A stretch of DNA of 64,000 nt from SLJN01 sp964505385 (GTDB taxonomy: Bacteria; Bacteroidota; Rhodothermia; Balneolales; Natronogracilivirgulaceae): the NCBI GenBank assembly GCA_964505385.1, contig CAZDIA010000014.1, forward strand, positions 1 through 64,000. Direction: 5' to 3'. The position numbers and the translations under genes are program-made. How positions within the stretch are numbered: the first letter of the stretch is position 1; every line of letters begins with the position of its first letter. Under the pieces are notes generated by a model. The model was not told the origin of the DNA and ran no database searches. It saw only the letters and a list, made by a program, of their open reading frames with translations. Of the stretch, positions 18,128 through 25,158 are shown one piece after another.

Positions 18128-18886
18128 TTACAGCGTAATCTGTAATTGATCATAAGCCAACTGCACATGTGATGGCAACGCTTTATTAGAGGATTCGTGG
18201 TTTACATAGGGCGACATATGTACCAGCCAGGTTTGTTCAACGCCGAGCTCATCAGCAACCTCTACTGCTTCGGGGATAATAAAATGTGTTGGATGCTTGG
18301 GTTTCCAGCGCAATCCGCTCAAAACCAGTACCCTGCTTCCTTTTATTTTTTCCCTGGTTTCGGGAGGAATATAATTAACATCTGTTACATAGCTGAAATC
18401 ATTAATCCTGAAGCCGTAAACGGGCATTTCGCCATGAAAAACCGGCAATGGCTGAATTTTCACCTCTCCTGATTCATAAAATTCCTGTTCTCGCTGAAAT
18501 TCAATATCTACAGAGCCGGGAGTTTTATCAGGTTCAAACATGTAGTTGAACCGGTTTTTTATAGCATCTTTTGCCTGCGGGGTGGTAATAACCGGTATCG
18601 GTGCCTTTTGTTTATAGTTAAACGGGCGCAGATCATCAAGTCCGCCAATATGATCGGTATGTTCATGAGTGATCAAAAGGGTGTCAATTCTGTTTAAACC
18701 GGAACGTATTGACTGCAAGCGAAACTCCGGCCCGGTGTCTATCAGAATAGATTTATTATTCTCTTTGATCCATACCGAACAGCGATACCTGAAGTTGCGG
18801 GGGTCTCCGCTTATCTTTTCCATTCCAAACCCTCCTGCCACCGGTACGCCCATTGAAGTCCCGGTTCCTAAAAAAGTTACCTGCAT
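18128..18886 (-). CDS. Metallo-beta-lactamase-fold hydrolase, PhnP-like
   Basis: The 252-residue protein has the metal-binding motif THEHTDHIGGLDDLRPF near residue 75 and opens with FLGTGTSMGVPVAGG, as in PhnP and related phosphodiesterases. Further His ligands are in VFHGEMPVYG and near the C-terminus. The family cleaves cyclic phosphates or similar esters; the substrate here is not known. It lies 5 bp after a small unknown gene and converges with manC. Confidence 0.85.
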   Translation of the reverse strand: MQVTFLGTGTSMGVPVAGGFGMEKISGDPRNFRYRCSVWIKENNKSILIDTGPEFRLQSIRSGLNRIDTLLITHEHTDHIGGLDDLRPFNYKQKAPIPVITTPQAKDAIKNRFNYMFEPDKTPGSVDIEFQREQEFYESGEVKIQPLPVFHGEMPVYGFRINDFSYVTDVNYIPPETREKIKGSRVLVLSGLRWKPKHPTHFIIPEAVEVADELGVEQTWLVHMSPYVNHESSNKALPSHVQLAYDQLQITL

Positions 18887-18891
18887 TGGTT

Positions 18892-19179
18892 CTATTCCAT
18901 TAATGTATTGTTGGTCTTAAGCCCTCTTTTCTTCCACATTTTTTCTATTTCCTTACGCACAGCAGGTTTTATATAAATATCGCTGATATCTTTTTCCGCC
19001 AAAAGTTTAACCAAAACTCCAATATTAAATTCTACAGGATGATTTTTATTCAACATTACGATTTTATCGCCTTCCAGTACGCAGGAGCTGCCCATAAAAC
19101 TTCCTTTTTCCCTTCTGACCTGATACCCGAGTTGTTCAGTCAGTTCAACAAGCTCTTCAAATAACTGTCCGGTTTTCAT
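18892..19179 (-). CDS. Small conserved-looking protein of unknown function (95 aa)
   Basis: I do not recognise this 95-residue protein. It is an alpha/beta cytosolic-type sequence with an N-terminal amphipathic helix (FEELVELTEQLGYQVRRE), a GSSCVLEGDKIVMLNK strand pair and a basic C-terminal helix (VRKEIEKMWKKRG). Its start overlaps the stop of the upstream barrel gene by one base (TGATG), so it is translationally coupled, and it runs directly into the beta-lactamase-fold gene. Confidence 0.65.
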   Translation of the reverse strand: MKTGQLFEELVELTEQLGYQVRREKGSFMGSSCVLEGDKIVMLNKNHPVEFNIGVLVKLLAEKDISDIYIKPAVRKEIEKMWKKRGLKTNNTLME

Positions 19180-19964
19180 CAGAATGTGACTCCAAGCATT
19201 AGTGAATACGAGTTTGAATCATAGCGAAATTGCTGTTCATCAGAATTCAAAGTTGTGAGCTTAATGTCAACTCCCATCATAAGCCCCACTCTTCCGAAAA
19301 CATGATCCAGATTTATGCGGTTTCTGTTTTCAAACTGATACTTCACGCCTCCTTCACCGCTATGTGAGGATACCGAAAACCCTACCGAAGGTATGCCCCT
19401 TGTACTCAGTCGAACGCGGGTGGTAGGTCTCCATTCCAACGCCCCGCCGAGACCTATCATAATGGCTGATTGCCTGAACTCCCGATCCCGGTCAACCTGT
19501 TCATCCGAAACAACCTGGGTATAATCCGCATTGATTTCCATGGGCAGTGAAATACTAAACGTCTGTCTTGTAAAGATATTCATGCCCCCCATTAACTGTA
19601 AGCCTGCATTCAGATAGTTTAAATTAACCTCATCCTCTGATATTATATCCCTGCCTAAACCACCATAAAAATGAAATCCGGGAATTTCGAACCTTAACGT
19701 ATAAACCGGTTCACTGAATGAATAATTAATCGCATCCCCATTAAATATGTCTTCATCACCCTGGAAGGTGAAATCAAAAGGCTCAACACCTATCATCAAA
19801 GCAGAAGTTGATGGAGAATATGTTGTTTCATCTTCATTACCTACGGAAAACATTTGGGCTTCGGCGGGAGTTGCTAATAGCGTTATAAAAAAAGGAAATA
19901 GCAGCAGGGAAATTCGCTTACAGTATATCATACTTTTCTGGAACTTTTTGGGGATTTCGGACAT
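19179..19964 (-). CDS. Predicted outer-membrane beta-barrel protein
   Basis: The 261-residue protein has a signal peptide (hydrophobic LLLFPFFITLLATPAEAQ ending near residue 37) followed by alternating strands such as YTLRFEIPGFHFYGGLG. The C-terminus SLMLGVTF ends in Phe after alternating hydrophobics. That pattern indicates a small eight-to-ten-strand barrel. No known family was recognised. It is the first gene of the unit with the 95-aa protein and the hydrolase. Confidence 0.65.
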   Translation of the reverse strand: MSEIPKKFQKSMIYCKRISLLLFPFFITLLATPAEAQMFSVGNEDETTYSPSTSALMIGVEPFDFTFQGDEDIFNGDAINYSFSEPVYTLRFEIPGFHFYGGLGRDIISEDEVNLNYLNAGLQLMGGMNIFTRQTFSISLPMEINADYTQVVSDEQVDRDREFRQSAIMIGLGGALEWRPTTRVRLSTRGIPSVGFSVSSHSGEGGVKYQFENRNRINLDHVFGRVGLMMGVDIKLTTLNSDEQQFRYDSNSYSLMLGVTF

Positions 19965-19997
19965 TTAGTATGCTACTTGAAATCAACTAAAGCAGCT

Positions 19998-20549
19998 ATG
20001 AAATCATTCAGTTTAACCATCTTAACATTACTTCTTGCAAGCTTTATGACAGATAATAACGTTAATATTTATGATTTTGAAGTTACTGATATCTCAGGGT
20101 CTGAAAAAATTGAACTGTCTGATTATCGCGGGAAGGTGATTCTTGCTGTTAACACAGCTTCTAAATGTGGATACACACCACAATATAAGGAGCTACAGAA
20201 GTTGCATGAAAAATATAAAGACAAAGGTTTAGTAGTTATCGGCTTTCCAAGTGCTGATTTTGGTGGTCAGGAATATGAAACGAATGAGGAAATTGAAGAG
20301 TTTTGTGAGATTAACTTCGGTGTTGAATTTCCTCTTTCTACTCGTTTGAGCGTAAAAGGGGAAAACCAGCATGAGTTATTTGCGTACCTTACTAATACAG
20401 AAAACCCGGATTTTACCGGTGATATCAGCTGGAATTTCGAAAAGTTCTTGCTCAATTCAGATGGTAAGTTGGTCCGTCGGTTTGACACCAGGACTGCACC
20501 CGATGATGACGAAGTTATACAGGAAATTGAATCGCTATTACCAAATTGA
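19998..20549 (+). CDS. Glutathione peroxidase family thiol peroxidase
   Basis: From the ATG at 19998 (an in-frame TTG lies 21 bp upstream) the 183-residue product has an N-terminal hydrophobic segment, perhaps a signal peptide. The GPx fold carries the peroxidatic Cys in NTASKCGYT, the Gln in FGGQE and the Trp in WNFEKFL. The usual FPCNQFGGQE reads FPSADFGGQE, so one of the three typical Cys is lost. The resolving Cys in EEFCEINFGVEFP is kept, consistent with a thioredoxin-dependent enzyme acting on hydroperoxides. A strong terminator follows. Confidence 0.9.
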   Translation: MKSFSLTILTLLLASFMTDNNVNIYDFEVTDISGSEKIELSDYRGKVILAVNTASKCGYTPQYKELQKLHEKYKDKGLVVIGFPSADFGGQEYETNEEIEEFCEINFGVEFPLSTRLSVKGENQHELFAYLTNTENPDFTGDISWNFEKFLLNSDGKLVRRFDTRTAPDDDEVIQEIESLLPN

Positions 20550-20576
20550 TCTTTCTATCCCATCACCATCCACCAC

Positions 20577-20615
20577 AAAGGACCATAACTGACCCTTATG
20601 GTCCTTTCTTTTTTT
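20577..20615 (+). terminator. Rho-independent terminator after gpx
   Basis: AAAGGACCATAA pairs perfectly with TTATGGTCCTTT around a 7-nt loop, followed by CTTTTTTTT. It lies 27 bp past the gpx stop. Confidence 0.93.
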
Positions 20616-20658
20616 ATATTCGTTGGTAAAATAACGTGTATTATTTGTCGTATTGGTA

Positions 20659-20689
20659 TTGACACCGGCATAAATGGTGTTTATCTTTG
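20659..20689 (+). promoter_or_regulatory. Bacteroidota-type promoter for tRNA-Asp
   Basis: TTG (20659-20661) is followed after 20 bases by TATCTTTG (20682-20689). This matches the Bacteroidota sigma-ABfr consensus TTG-N17-23-TAnnTTTG exactly. The mature tRNA begins 12 bases downstream of the -7 box. Confidence 0.8.
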
Positions 20690-20701
20690 GATTCTTCAAA
20701 C

Positions 20702-20775
20702 GGTCCGGTAGTTCAGTTGGTTAGAACGCCTGCCTGTCACGCAGGAGGTCGTGGGTTCGAGTCCCATCCGGATCG
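20702..20775 (+). tRNA. tRNA-Asp (anticodon GTC)
   Basis: The 74-base sequence folds as a full cloverleaf. The acceptor stem GGTCCGG/CCGGATC has one G-T pair. The D stem is GTTC/GAAC, the anticodon stem CCTGC/GCAGG with loop CTGTCAC, and the T arm GTGGG-TTCGAGT-CCCAT. The discriminator base is G and the 3' CCA is not encoded. GTC reads Asp codons. Confidence 0.97.
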
Positions 20776-20784
20776 CAGAAATAT

Positions 20785-20830
20785 AAAGCCTTGTATCACT
20801 TTTAGATATAGTGATGTAGGGCTTTTTTTG
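20785..20830 (+). terminator. Terminator after tRNA-Asp
   Basis: AAAGCC pairs with GGCTTT through an imperfect extended stem (GTATCAC opposite GTGATGT), followed by a run of T. It lies 10 bp past the tRNA. Confidence 0.75.
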
Positions 20831-20943
20831 TTTCATATGTCAACTCCTTATCAGATATTCGCCTCTAAATTCATAAAAAATTCAGATTTTGTATTTATAT
20901 ACTATTCACAAACTAAATAAAAAAATAAATTGACAGGTGTATT

Positions 20944-21132
20944 ATGTTTTATTTGTTGAGCTTAATATCCGGTTTAGTTCCTACTCTGTTTCTTCACCAT
21001 GGGCACGGAACGAATCACTTCTTAGAGCATCTTGCCATTTACATCCCTGTTATTCTTGTTTTAATTGCAGTTGCGATATGGTGGGCTCGTAAAAAGTATC
21101 TGCAGCGCGCTCAAAATGAATATAAAACTTAG
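20944..21132 (+). CDS. Small membrane protein of unknown function (62 aa)
   Basis: This 62-residue product has an N-terminal hydrophobic stretch, a His-rich middle (HHGHGTNHFLEH), a clear membrane helix (IYIPVILVLIAVAIWW) and a basic C-terminal tail (ARKKYLQRAQ) that would face the cytoplasm. No family was recognised. It stands alone between the tRNA terminator and a 467-bp gene-free stretch. The membrane pattern and positive-inside tail argue for a real gene. Confidence 0.5.
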   Translation: MFYLLSLISGLVPTLFLHHGHGTNHFLEHLAIYIPVILVLIAVAIWWARKKYLQRAQNEYKT

Positions 21133-21599
21133 AATACGCCGTAAACCCTATTCATCATATACTTCTCCTGCTGAAGCATAATACGGTTACCCCTTTTTAT
21201 TACCCTTAGCTTTAGTCTTTTTCTAAGGGTGCTTCTTCAATGGGTTCTATAATTTCTTTTTTGACATAACATTATATTGATGTTTGGCTTTCTATGTATA
21301 CTCTTCTCTTTAATAAATAAAGATTTAAAGAAGTCTATGTAACTAGAATTTAATACAACAAGAGTAGTTTTGTGTAACGCCTTTTGTTGTCGGGCACTGT
21401 GTTCTTGACGCTATTACCCAAAGCCAAAAGCCCTACACCCGGAGCCGATAGCGTTCTTAGAATCTCAATTTATTTTTACCCTCATTTTATTCGCACTGGG
21501 AGCCTCTCTCTATAATTAACTATCTTTACAGGCCGTTACGAACTGTAATCTGATCCGGATATAATTATCTGTCAAATCTATACGTATTAATCATCCGCT
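21133..21599. other. Gene-free stretch before mnmG
   Basis: I see no gene here. A 7-bp hairpin, CCCTTAG/CTAAGGG (21203-21229), could be a weak terminator for the small membrane gene, although no T-run follows. TATCTTTA at 21521-21528 resembles the -7 promoter box upstream of mnmG, with no clear TTG at the right distance. Confidence 0.4.
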
Positions 21600-23486
21600 A
21601 TGAGTACTCTTTATCCATCATATGATACCATTGTTGTGGGGGCAGGACATGCCGGCAGTGAAGCGGCCGCTTCTGCTGCTCGCATGGGGAATAAAACCTT
21701 GTTGATCACCATGAATCTTGGTGCCATAGCTCAAATGTCCTGTAACCCGGCGATGGGGGGCGTGGCAAAAGGTCAACTTGTTCGGGAAATCGATGCTTTG
21801 GGTGGACTTTCAGGTATCGTTTCTGATAAATCCGGAGTCCAATTCCGTATGTTGAATCTGAGTAAAGGTCCGGCTATGTGGAGTCCGCGTAGTCAAAATG
21901 ACCGGGTGCTTTATGCTCAATATATGCGTGAAGAACTGGAGAAAGTTGATAATTTATATTTCCGCCAGGATAGCGTAACTGATGTCCTGGTCAATGATCA
22001 AAATGAAGTTTACGGCGTTGTAACCCAAACGGGACAAAATTTTGAATCAAAAACGGTTGTCCTTACCAACGGTACTTTTCTCAATGGTGTAATTCATATC
22101 GGTGAAAAGCAGTTTGGCGGTGGTCGATCAGGTGAACGAGCTTCGACCGGTATTACGGCTTCACTTGAGAATCTTGGTTTTAAAAGCGGTCGCCTCAAAA
22201 CCGGTACGCCACCTCGTCTTGACGGACGTAATATTAATTATGAAGCCCTGGAAGTTCAATATGGAGATGAGGACCCGCCGGCTTTTTCTTTTTTGACTGA
22301 TTCTCTCCCATCGTTGGATGAACAGCTAACTTGCTGGATCGGTTATACCAACCAAACTGTGCATGATGAACTCCGCACCGGATTTGAGAGAAGCCCTATG
22401 TTTGCCGGGCGTATTCAGTCCACTGGCCCGCGCTATTGCCCTTCCATTGAAGACAAAATTGACCGTTTTGCTGATAAACCCCAGCACCAGCTATTTCTGG
22501 AACCTGAAGGGTGGAACACGTATGAGATGTATTTAAACGGATTTTCCACTTCTTTGCCGGAGGATGTTCAGTACCGATCGCTTCTGAAAATTCCGGGATT
22601 TGAGGAAGCTGTTATCCTGAGGCCTGGCTATGCTATTGAATATGACTTCTTCCCTCCTCATCAGATTTACAGAAGCATGATGACTAAACTGGTCTCCGGC
22701 CTTTTTTTTGCAGGTCAGATCAATGGAACTACAGGTTATGAAGAAGCAGCATCCCAGGGGCTTATCGCCGGCATAAATTCAGCGAGATATGTTCAGAGTA
22801 AGAAACCGATAGTATTAACTCGATCAGAGGGCTATATTGGCGTACTGATTGATGATCTTGTTGGCAAAGGCACTGATGAGCCATACCGCATGTTCACTTC
22901 CCGTGCGGAACACCGAATTTTACTTCGGCAAGATAACGCCGATTTACGTCTGACCGAACTTGGACATAATATTGGTCTTGTGGATGAACATCGTTACAGT
23001 CTGCTTTCCGCTAAAAAGCACAAAATTGATCAATTAAAAGAACTCACTGAAAATTACAGCGTAAGACCGGAGACTTATAATGATTATCTGAAGTCCATCA
23101 ACACTTCTCCTATGAAACAGGCTATAAAATTGCCTAAACTTCTTACGCGACCTGAAATCCACCTTAAGCCACTTCTTGAAGTTGATCCGGGTCTAAAAGA
23201 AAAGGTATATTCTATTACTGAAGACCCCGATCTCATTCAGCAGGTCGAGATACAAACCAAATATGCCGGTTATATCCAAAAAGAGTTTGAGATGGTTGAG
23301 GAGTTAAATAAACAGGAAAAAATGACGATTCCTGAAAACATGTCTTACGACAACATTGAAAGCCTATCTACTGAAGGCCGGCAAAAACTCGACAAAGTTC
23401 AGCCTGAGACTATCGGCCAGGCGAGTCGGATCAGCGGAGTTTCCGCTTCTGATATTGCCGTGCTTATGGTCTACCTAAAAAACTAA
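21600..23486 (+). CDS. mnmG: tRNA uridine-5-carboxymethylaminomethyl modification enzyme MnmG (GidA)
   Basis: The 628-residue flavoprotein has the dinucleotide fold VVGAGHAGSEAA near residue 12, CNPAMGGVAKGQLVREIDALGG near 48 and TLTNGTFLNG-type and GLFFAGQINGTTGYEEAA (about 370) motifs. With MnmE it modifies U34 of certain tRNAs. Full length. rsmG follows after 5 bp; mnmG-rsmG is a widely conserved origin-proximal pair. Confidence 0.98.
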   Translation: MSTLYPSYDTIVVGAGHAGSEAAASAARMGNKTLLITMNLGAIAQMSCNPAMGGVAKGQLVREIDALGGLSGIVSDKSGVQFRMLNLSKGPAMWSPRSQNDRVLYAQYMREELEKVDNLYFRQDSVTDVLVNDQNEVYGVVTQTGQNFESKTVVLTNGTFLNGVIHIGEKQFGGGRSGERASTGITASLENLGFKSGRLKTGTPPRLDGRNINYEALEVQYGDEDPPAFSFLTDSLPSLDEQLTCWIGYTNQTVHDELRTGFERSPMFAGRIQSTGPRYCPSIEDKIDRFADKPQHQLFLEPEGWNTYEMYLNGFSTSLPEDVQYRSLLKIPGFEEAVILRPGYAIEYDFFPPHQIYRSMMTKLVSGLFFAGQINGTTGYEEAASQGLIAGINSARYVQSKKPIVLTRSEGYIGVLIDDLVGKGTDEPYRMFTSRAEHRILLRQDNADLRLTELGHNIGLVDEHRYSLLSAKKHKIDQLKELTENYSVRPETYNDYLKSINTSPMKQAIKLPKLLTRPEIHLKPLLEVDPGLKEKVYSITEDPDLIQQVEIQTKYAGYIQKEFEMVEELNKQEKMTIPENMSYDNIESLSTEGRQKLDKVQPETIGQASRISGVSASDIAVLMVYLKN

Positions 23487-23491
23487 AACTG

Positions 23492-24130
23492 ATGAGTCCA
23501 TTCTTGACGGCTGTGGATGTTTCACGTGAAACATTTAACGAGCTTAACACACTCCGGGATAAATACCAGGAGCAGCTGAATAACTATCTTGATGCTCTAA
23601 TAGATTGTAATCAACGAATAAATCTCATCAGCCGAAAACTTAGCCGGGATGATATTATAAATCATATAAGCCACTCACTTCTTCCTTCAGTTCTAATCAA
23701 CTTTGAAAATGACAGGATTTGGGATTCCGGAACCGGCGGAGGATTACCCGGAATTCCCCTTGCTATCACTCTTCCGGATTATAACTTTATCCTTCATGAT
23801 AAAAGCACTAAGAAACTAAATACTTTAGACCAAATTATCCGTCAGCTTGATTTGACCAACTGCACAACCAGAGGGGATGATTTAAATAATATTCGTGAAA
23901 GCAACCGGGTGTCCTTGATAAGCAAGCATACGTATAAGGTTAATGACATTATTGTCAGATCTAAAAAGATAAATTGGTCTGACTGTTATCTTTTAAAAGG
24001 TGCTGATTATCAGGATGAAATTAGCAAATATAATCTGCATAATTTCACTTTCAGAGAGTACCGGCTGGATAATGGTGGTGAATTTTTTGCCGGTAAAGTT
24101 ATATTGGAGATAAGAAAAAAGTCTTCATAA
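23492..24130 (+). CDS. rsmG: 16S rRNA (guanine-527-N7)-methyltransferase RsmG (GidB)
   Basis: The 212-residue class I methyltransferase has the SAM-binding loop IWDSGTGGGLPGIPLA near residue 75, preceded by QRINLISRKL. It methylates G527 of 16S rRNA; loss in other bacteria gives low-level streptomycin resistance. Codons 9-14 (DVSRET) are encoded by a perfect parS site, so the protein N-terminus partly reflects that DNA element. The middle (LNNIRESNRVSLISKHTYK) is divergent from typical RsmG. Confidence 0.93.
   Translation: MSPFLTAVDVSRETFNELNTLRDKYQEQLNNYLDALIDCNQRINLISRKLSRDDIINHISHSLLPSVLINFENDRIWDSGTGGGLPGIPLAITLPDYNFILHDKSTKKLNTLDQIIRQLDLTNCTTRGDDLNNIRESNRVSLISKHTYKVNDIIVRSKKINWSDCYLLKGADYQDEISKYNLHNFTFREYRLDNGGEFFAGKVILEIRKKSS
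23518..23533. promoter_or_regulatory. parS site 1 (ParB binding)
   Basis: TGTTTCACGTGAAACA is an exact 16-bp palindrome identical to the canonical bacterial parS. It lies inside the first codons of rsmG. ParB loads here as a CTP-dependent clamp and spreads to organise and partition the origin region. Confidence 0.93.
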
Positions 24131-24143
24131 TATATTACATCGG

Positions 24144-25094
24144 ATGAAAAGTACCGAACGATTACAACATCTTATTTATCTGTTACAATCCGGAAAGAAA
24201 TTGCGTGTCTCTGATCTTGCGGATCAGTTCAATGTTACGAAAAGAACCATTTACAGAGACCTTAATCGTCTTTCTGAATTAAATATTCCTGTAACTCATG
24301 ATAGTGAAAAAGGTTATGGGATCATGAGTACTTCAGAAATCAGCCCCATTATGTTTACTGAAAAAGAGTTGGCTACAATTATTATGGGGCTCGCTTTTGT
24401 GCGTTCTCAGATTAATACTCAGTTAAGAGAGGATGCTGAAAAGGTAAGCAGAAAAATCAATGCGTCTCTGCCCCAAGAACTCCGCCGGATTATGGTAGCT
24501 CTTGAAGGAAAAACGATTGTAGATCCGTTTCTAAGAAAAAAGGGAGTGGAAACATCCGGCGGTAACTGGTTTGTGATAAGCCGGGGTTTGACTTTAAACC
24601 GTCCGATTGAGTTTACCTACCGTGCAAAAAAAGGTGATTATCAACACCGCACTGCTGATCCCTTGTTATTGGTATATTATTATGATCACTGGAATATGGT
24701 GGGTTATTGTCATGATCGTGATGACCTTCGGAATTTTATTCTTGAGCGAATGAGTAGTGTTGTTAATTCAAGCAAAGCCCCAAAAGGAAATATTACAGAT
24801 GACCGTGAACCGGAAAACTTACTTTTCCGGCTTGATGATCCTTTCTACGTGACAGTAAAAGTGTATGATGATATATACAATGAGTTTATCAAACACCTTC
24901 CGTCTAAAATTGAAAAAGAAGAAAAGTCAGAGAAAAAAAGCCGGAAAATAAATTTTCAGTTTGATAACTATGAGTTTATTAATCGATGGTTACTACAGTT
25001 TGCCGACTCGCTTGAAGTAATCTCCCCGAAAGAACTTGTTGATTTGAGAAATAAAACATTACGTAAAATGCTCAATGTTTCACGTGAAACATAA
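24144..25094 (+). CDS. HTH/WYL-domain transcriptional regulator (YafY type)
   Basis: The 316-residue protein begins with a DeoR-like helix-turn-helix (LRVSDLADQFNVTKRTIYRDLNRL, residues 20-45). It continues into a WYL domain around 150-205 (EFTYRAKKGDYQHRTADPLLLVYYYDHWNMVGYC) and a C-terminal WCX-like segment. WYL regulators sense nucleic-acid or nucleotide ligands and often act in DNA-damage responses. Its last five residues VSRET are encoded by a second parS site. It follows rsmG by 13 bp and may share its transcript. Confidence 0.88.
   Translation: MKSTERLQHLIYLLQSGKKLRVSDLADQFNVTKRTIYRDLNRLSELNIPVTHDSEKGYGIMSTSEISPIMFTEKELATIIMGLAFVRSQINTQLREDAEKVSRKINASLPQELRRIMVALEGKTIVDPFLRKKGVETSGGNWFVISRGLTLNRPIEFTYRAKKGDYQHRTADPLLLVYYYDHWNMVGYCHDRDDLRNFILERMSSVVNSSKAPKGNITDDREPENLLFRLDDPFYVTVKVYDDIYNEFIKHLPSKIEKEEKSEKKSRKINFQFDNYEFINRWLLQFADSLEVISPKELVDLRNKTLRKMLNVSRET
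25076..25091. promoter_or_regulatory. parS site 2 (ParB binding)
   Basis: A second exact TGTTTCACGTGAAACA, 1558 bp from the first, overlapping the last codons of the WYL regulator up to the base before its stop codon. It is in the same codon phase as site 1, so both genes encode VSRET there. Confidence 0.93.
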
Positions 25095-25095
25095 A

Positions 25096-25132
25096 AAAGG
25101 GGCTTGGCTTTTTATTATAACCAAACCCCTTT
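25096..25132. terminator. Bidirectional terminator between the WYL gene and gyrA
   Basis: AAAGGGGCTTGG pairs with CCAAACCCCTTT (one C/A mismatch) around a 13-nt T/A-rich loop. It lies between two convergent genes and has A/T runs on both sides. Confidence 0.85.
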
Positions 25133-25158
25133 AATTCAATAATTCATTAATTTAGGAT

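Noticed and set aside
20944..23486. Possible prophage or integrative element at tRNA-Asp
   Set aside because: No integrase and no duplicated tRNA 3' end were seen downstream; the neighbouring genes are core.
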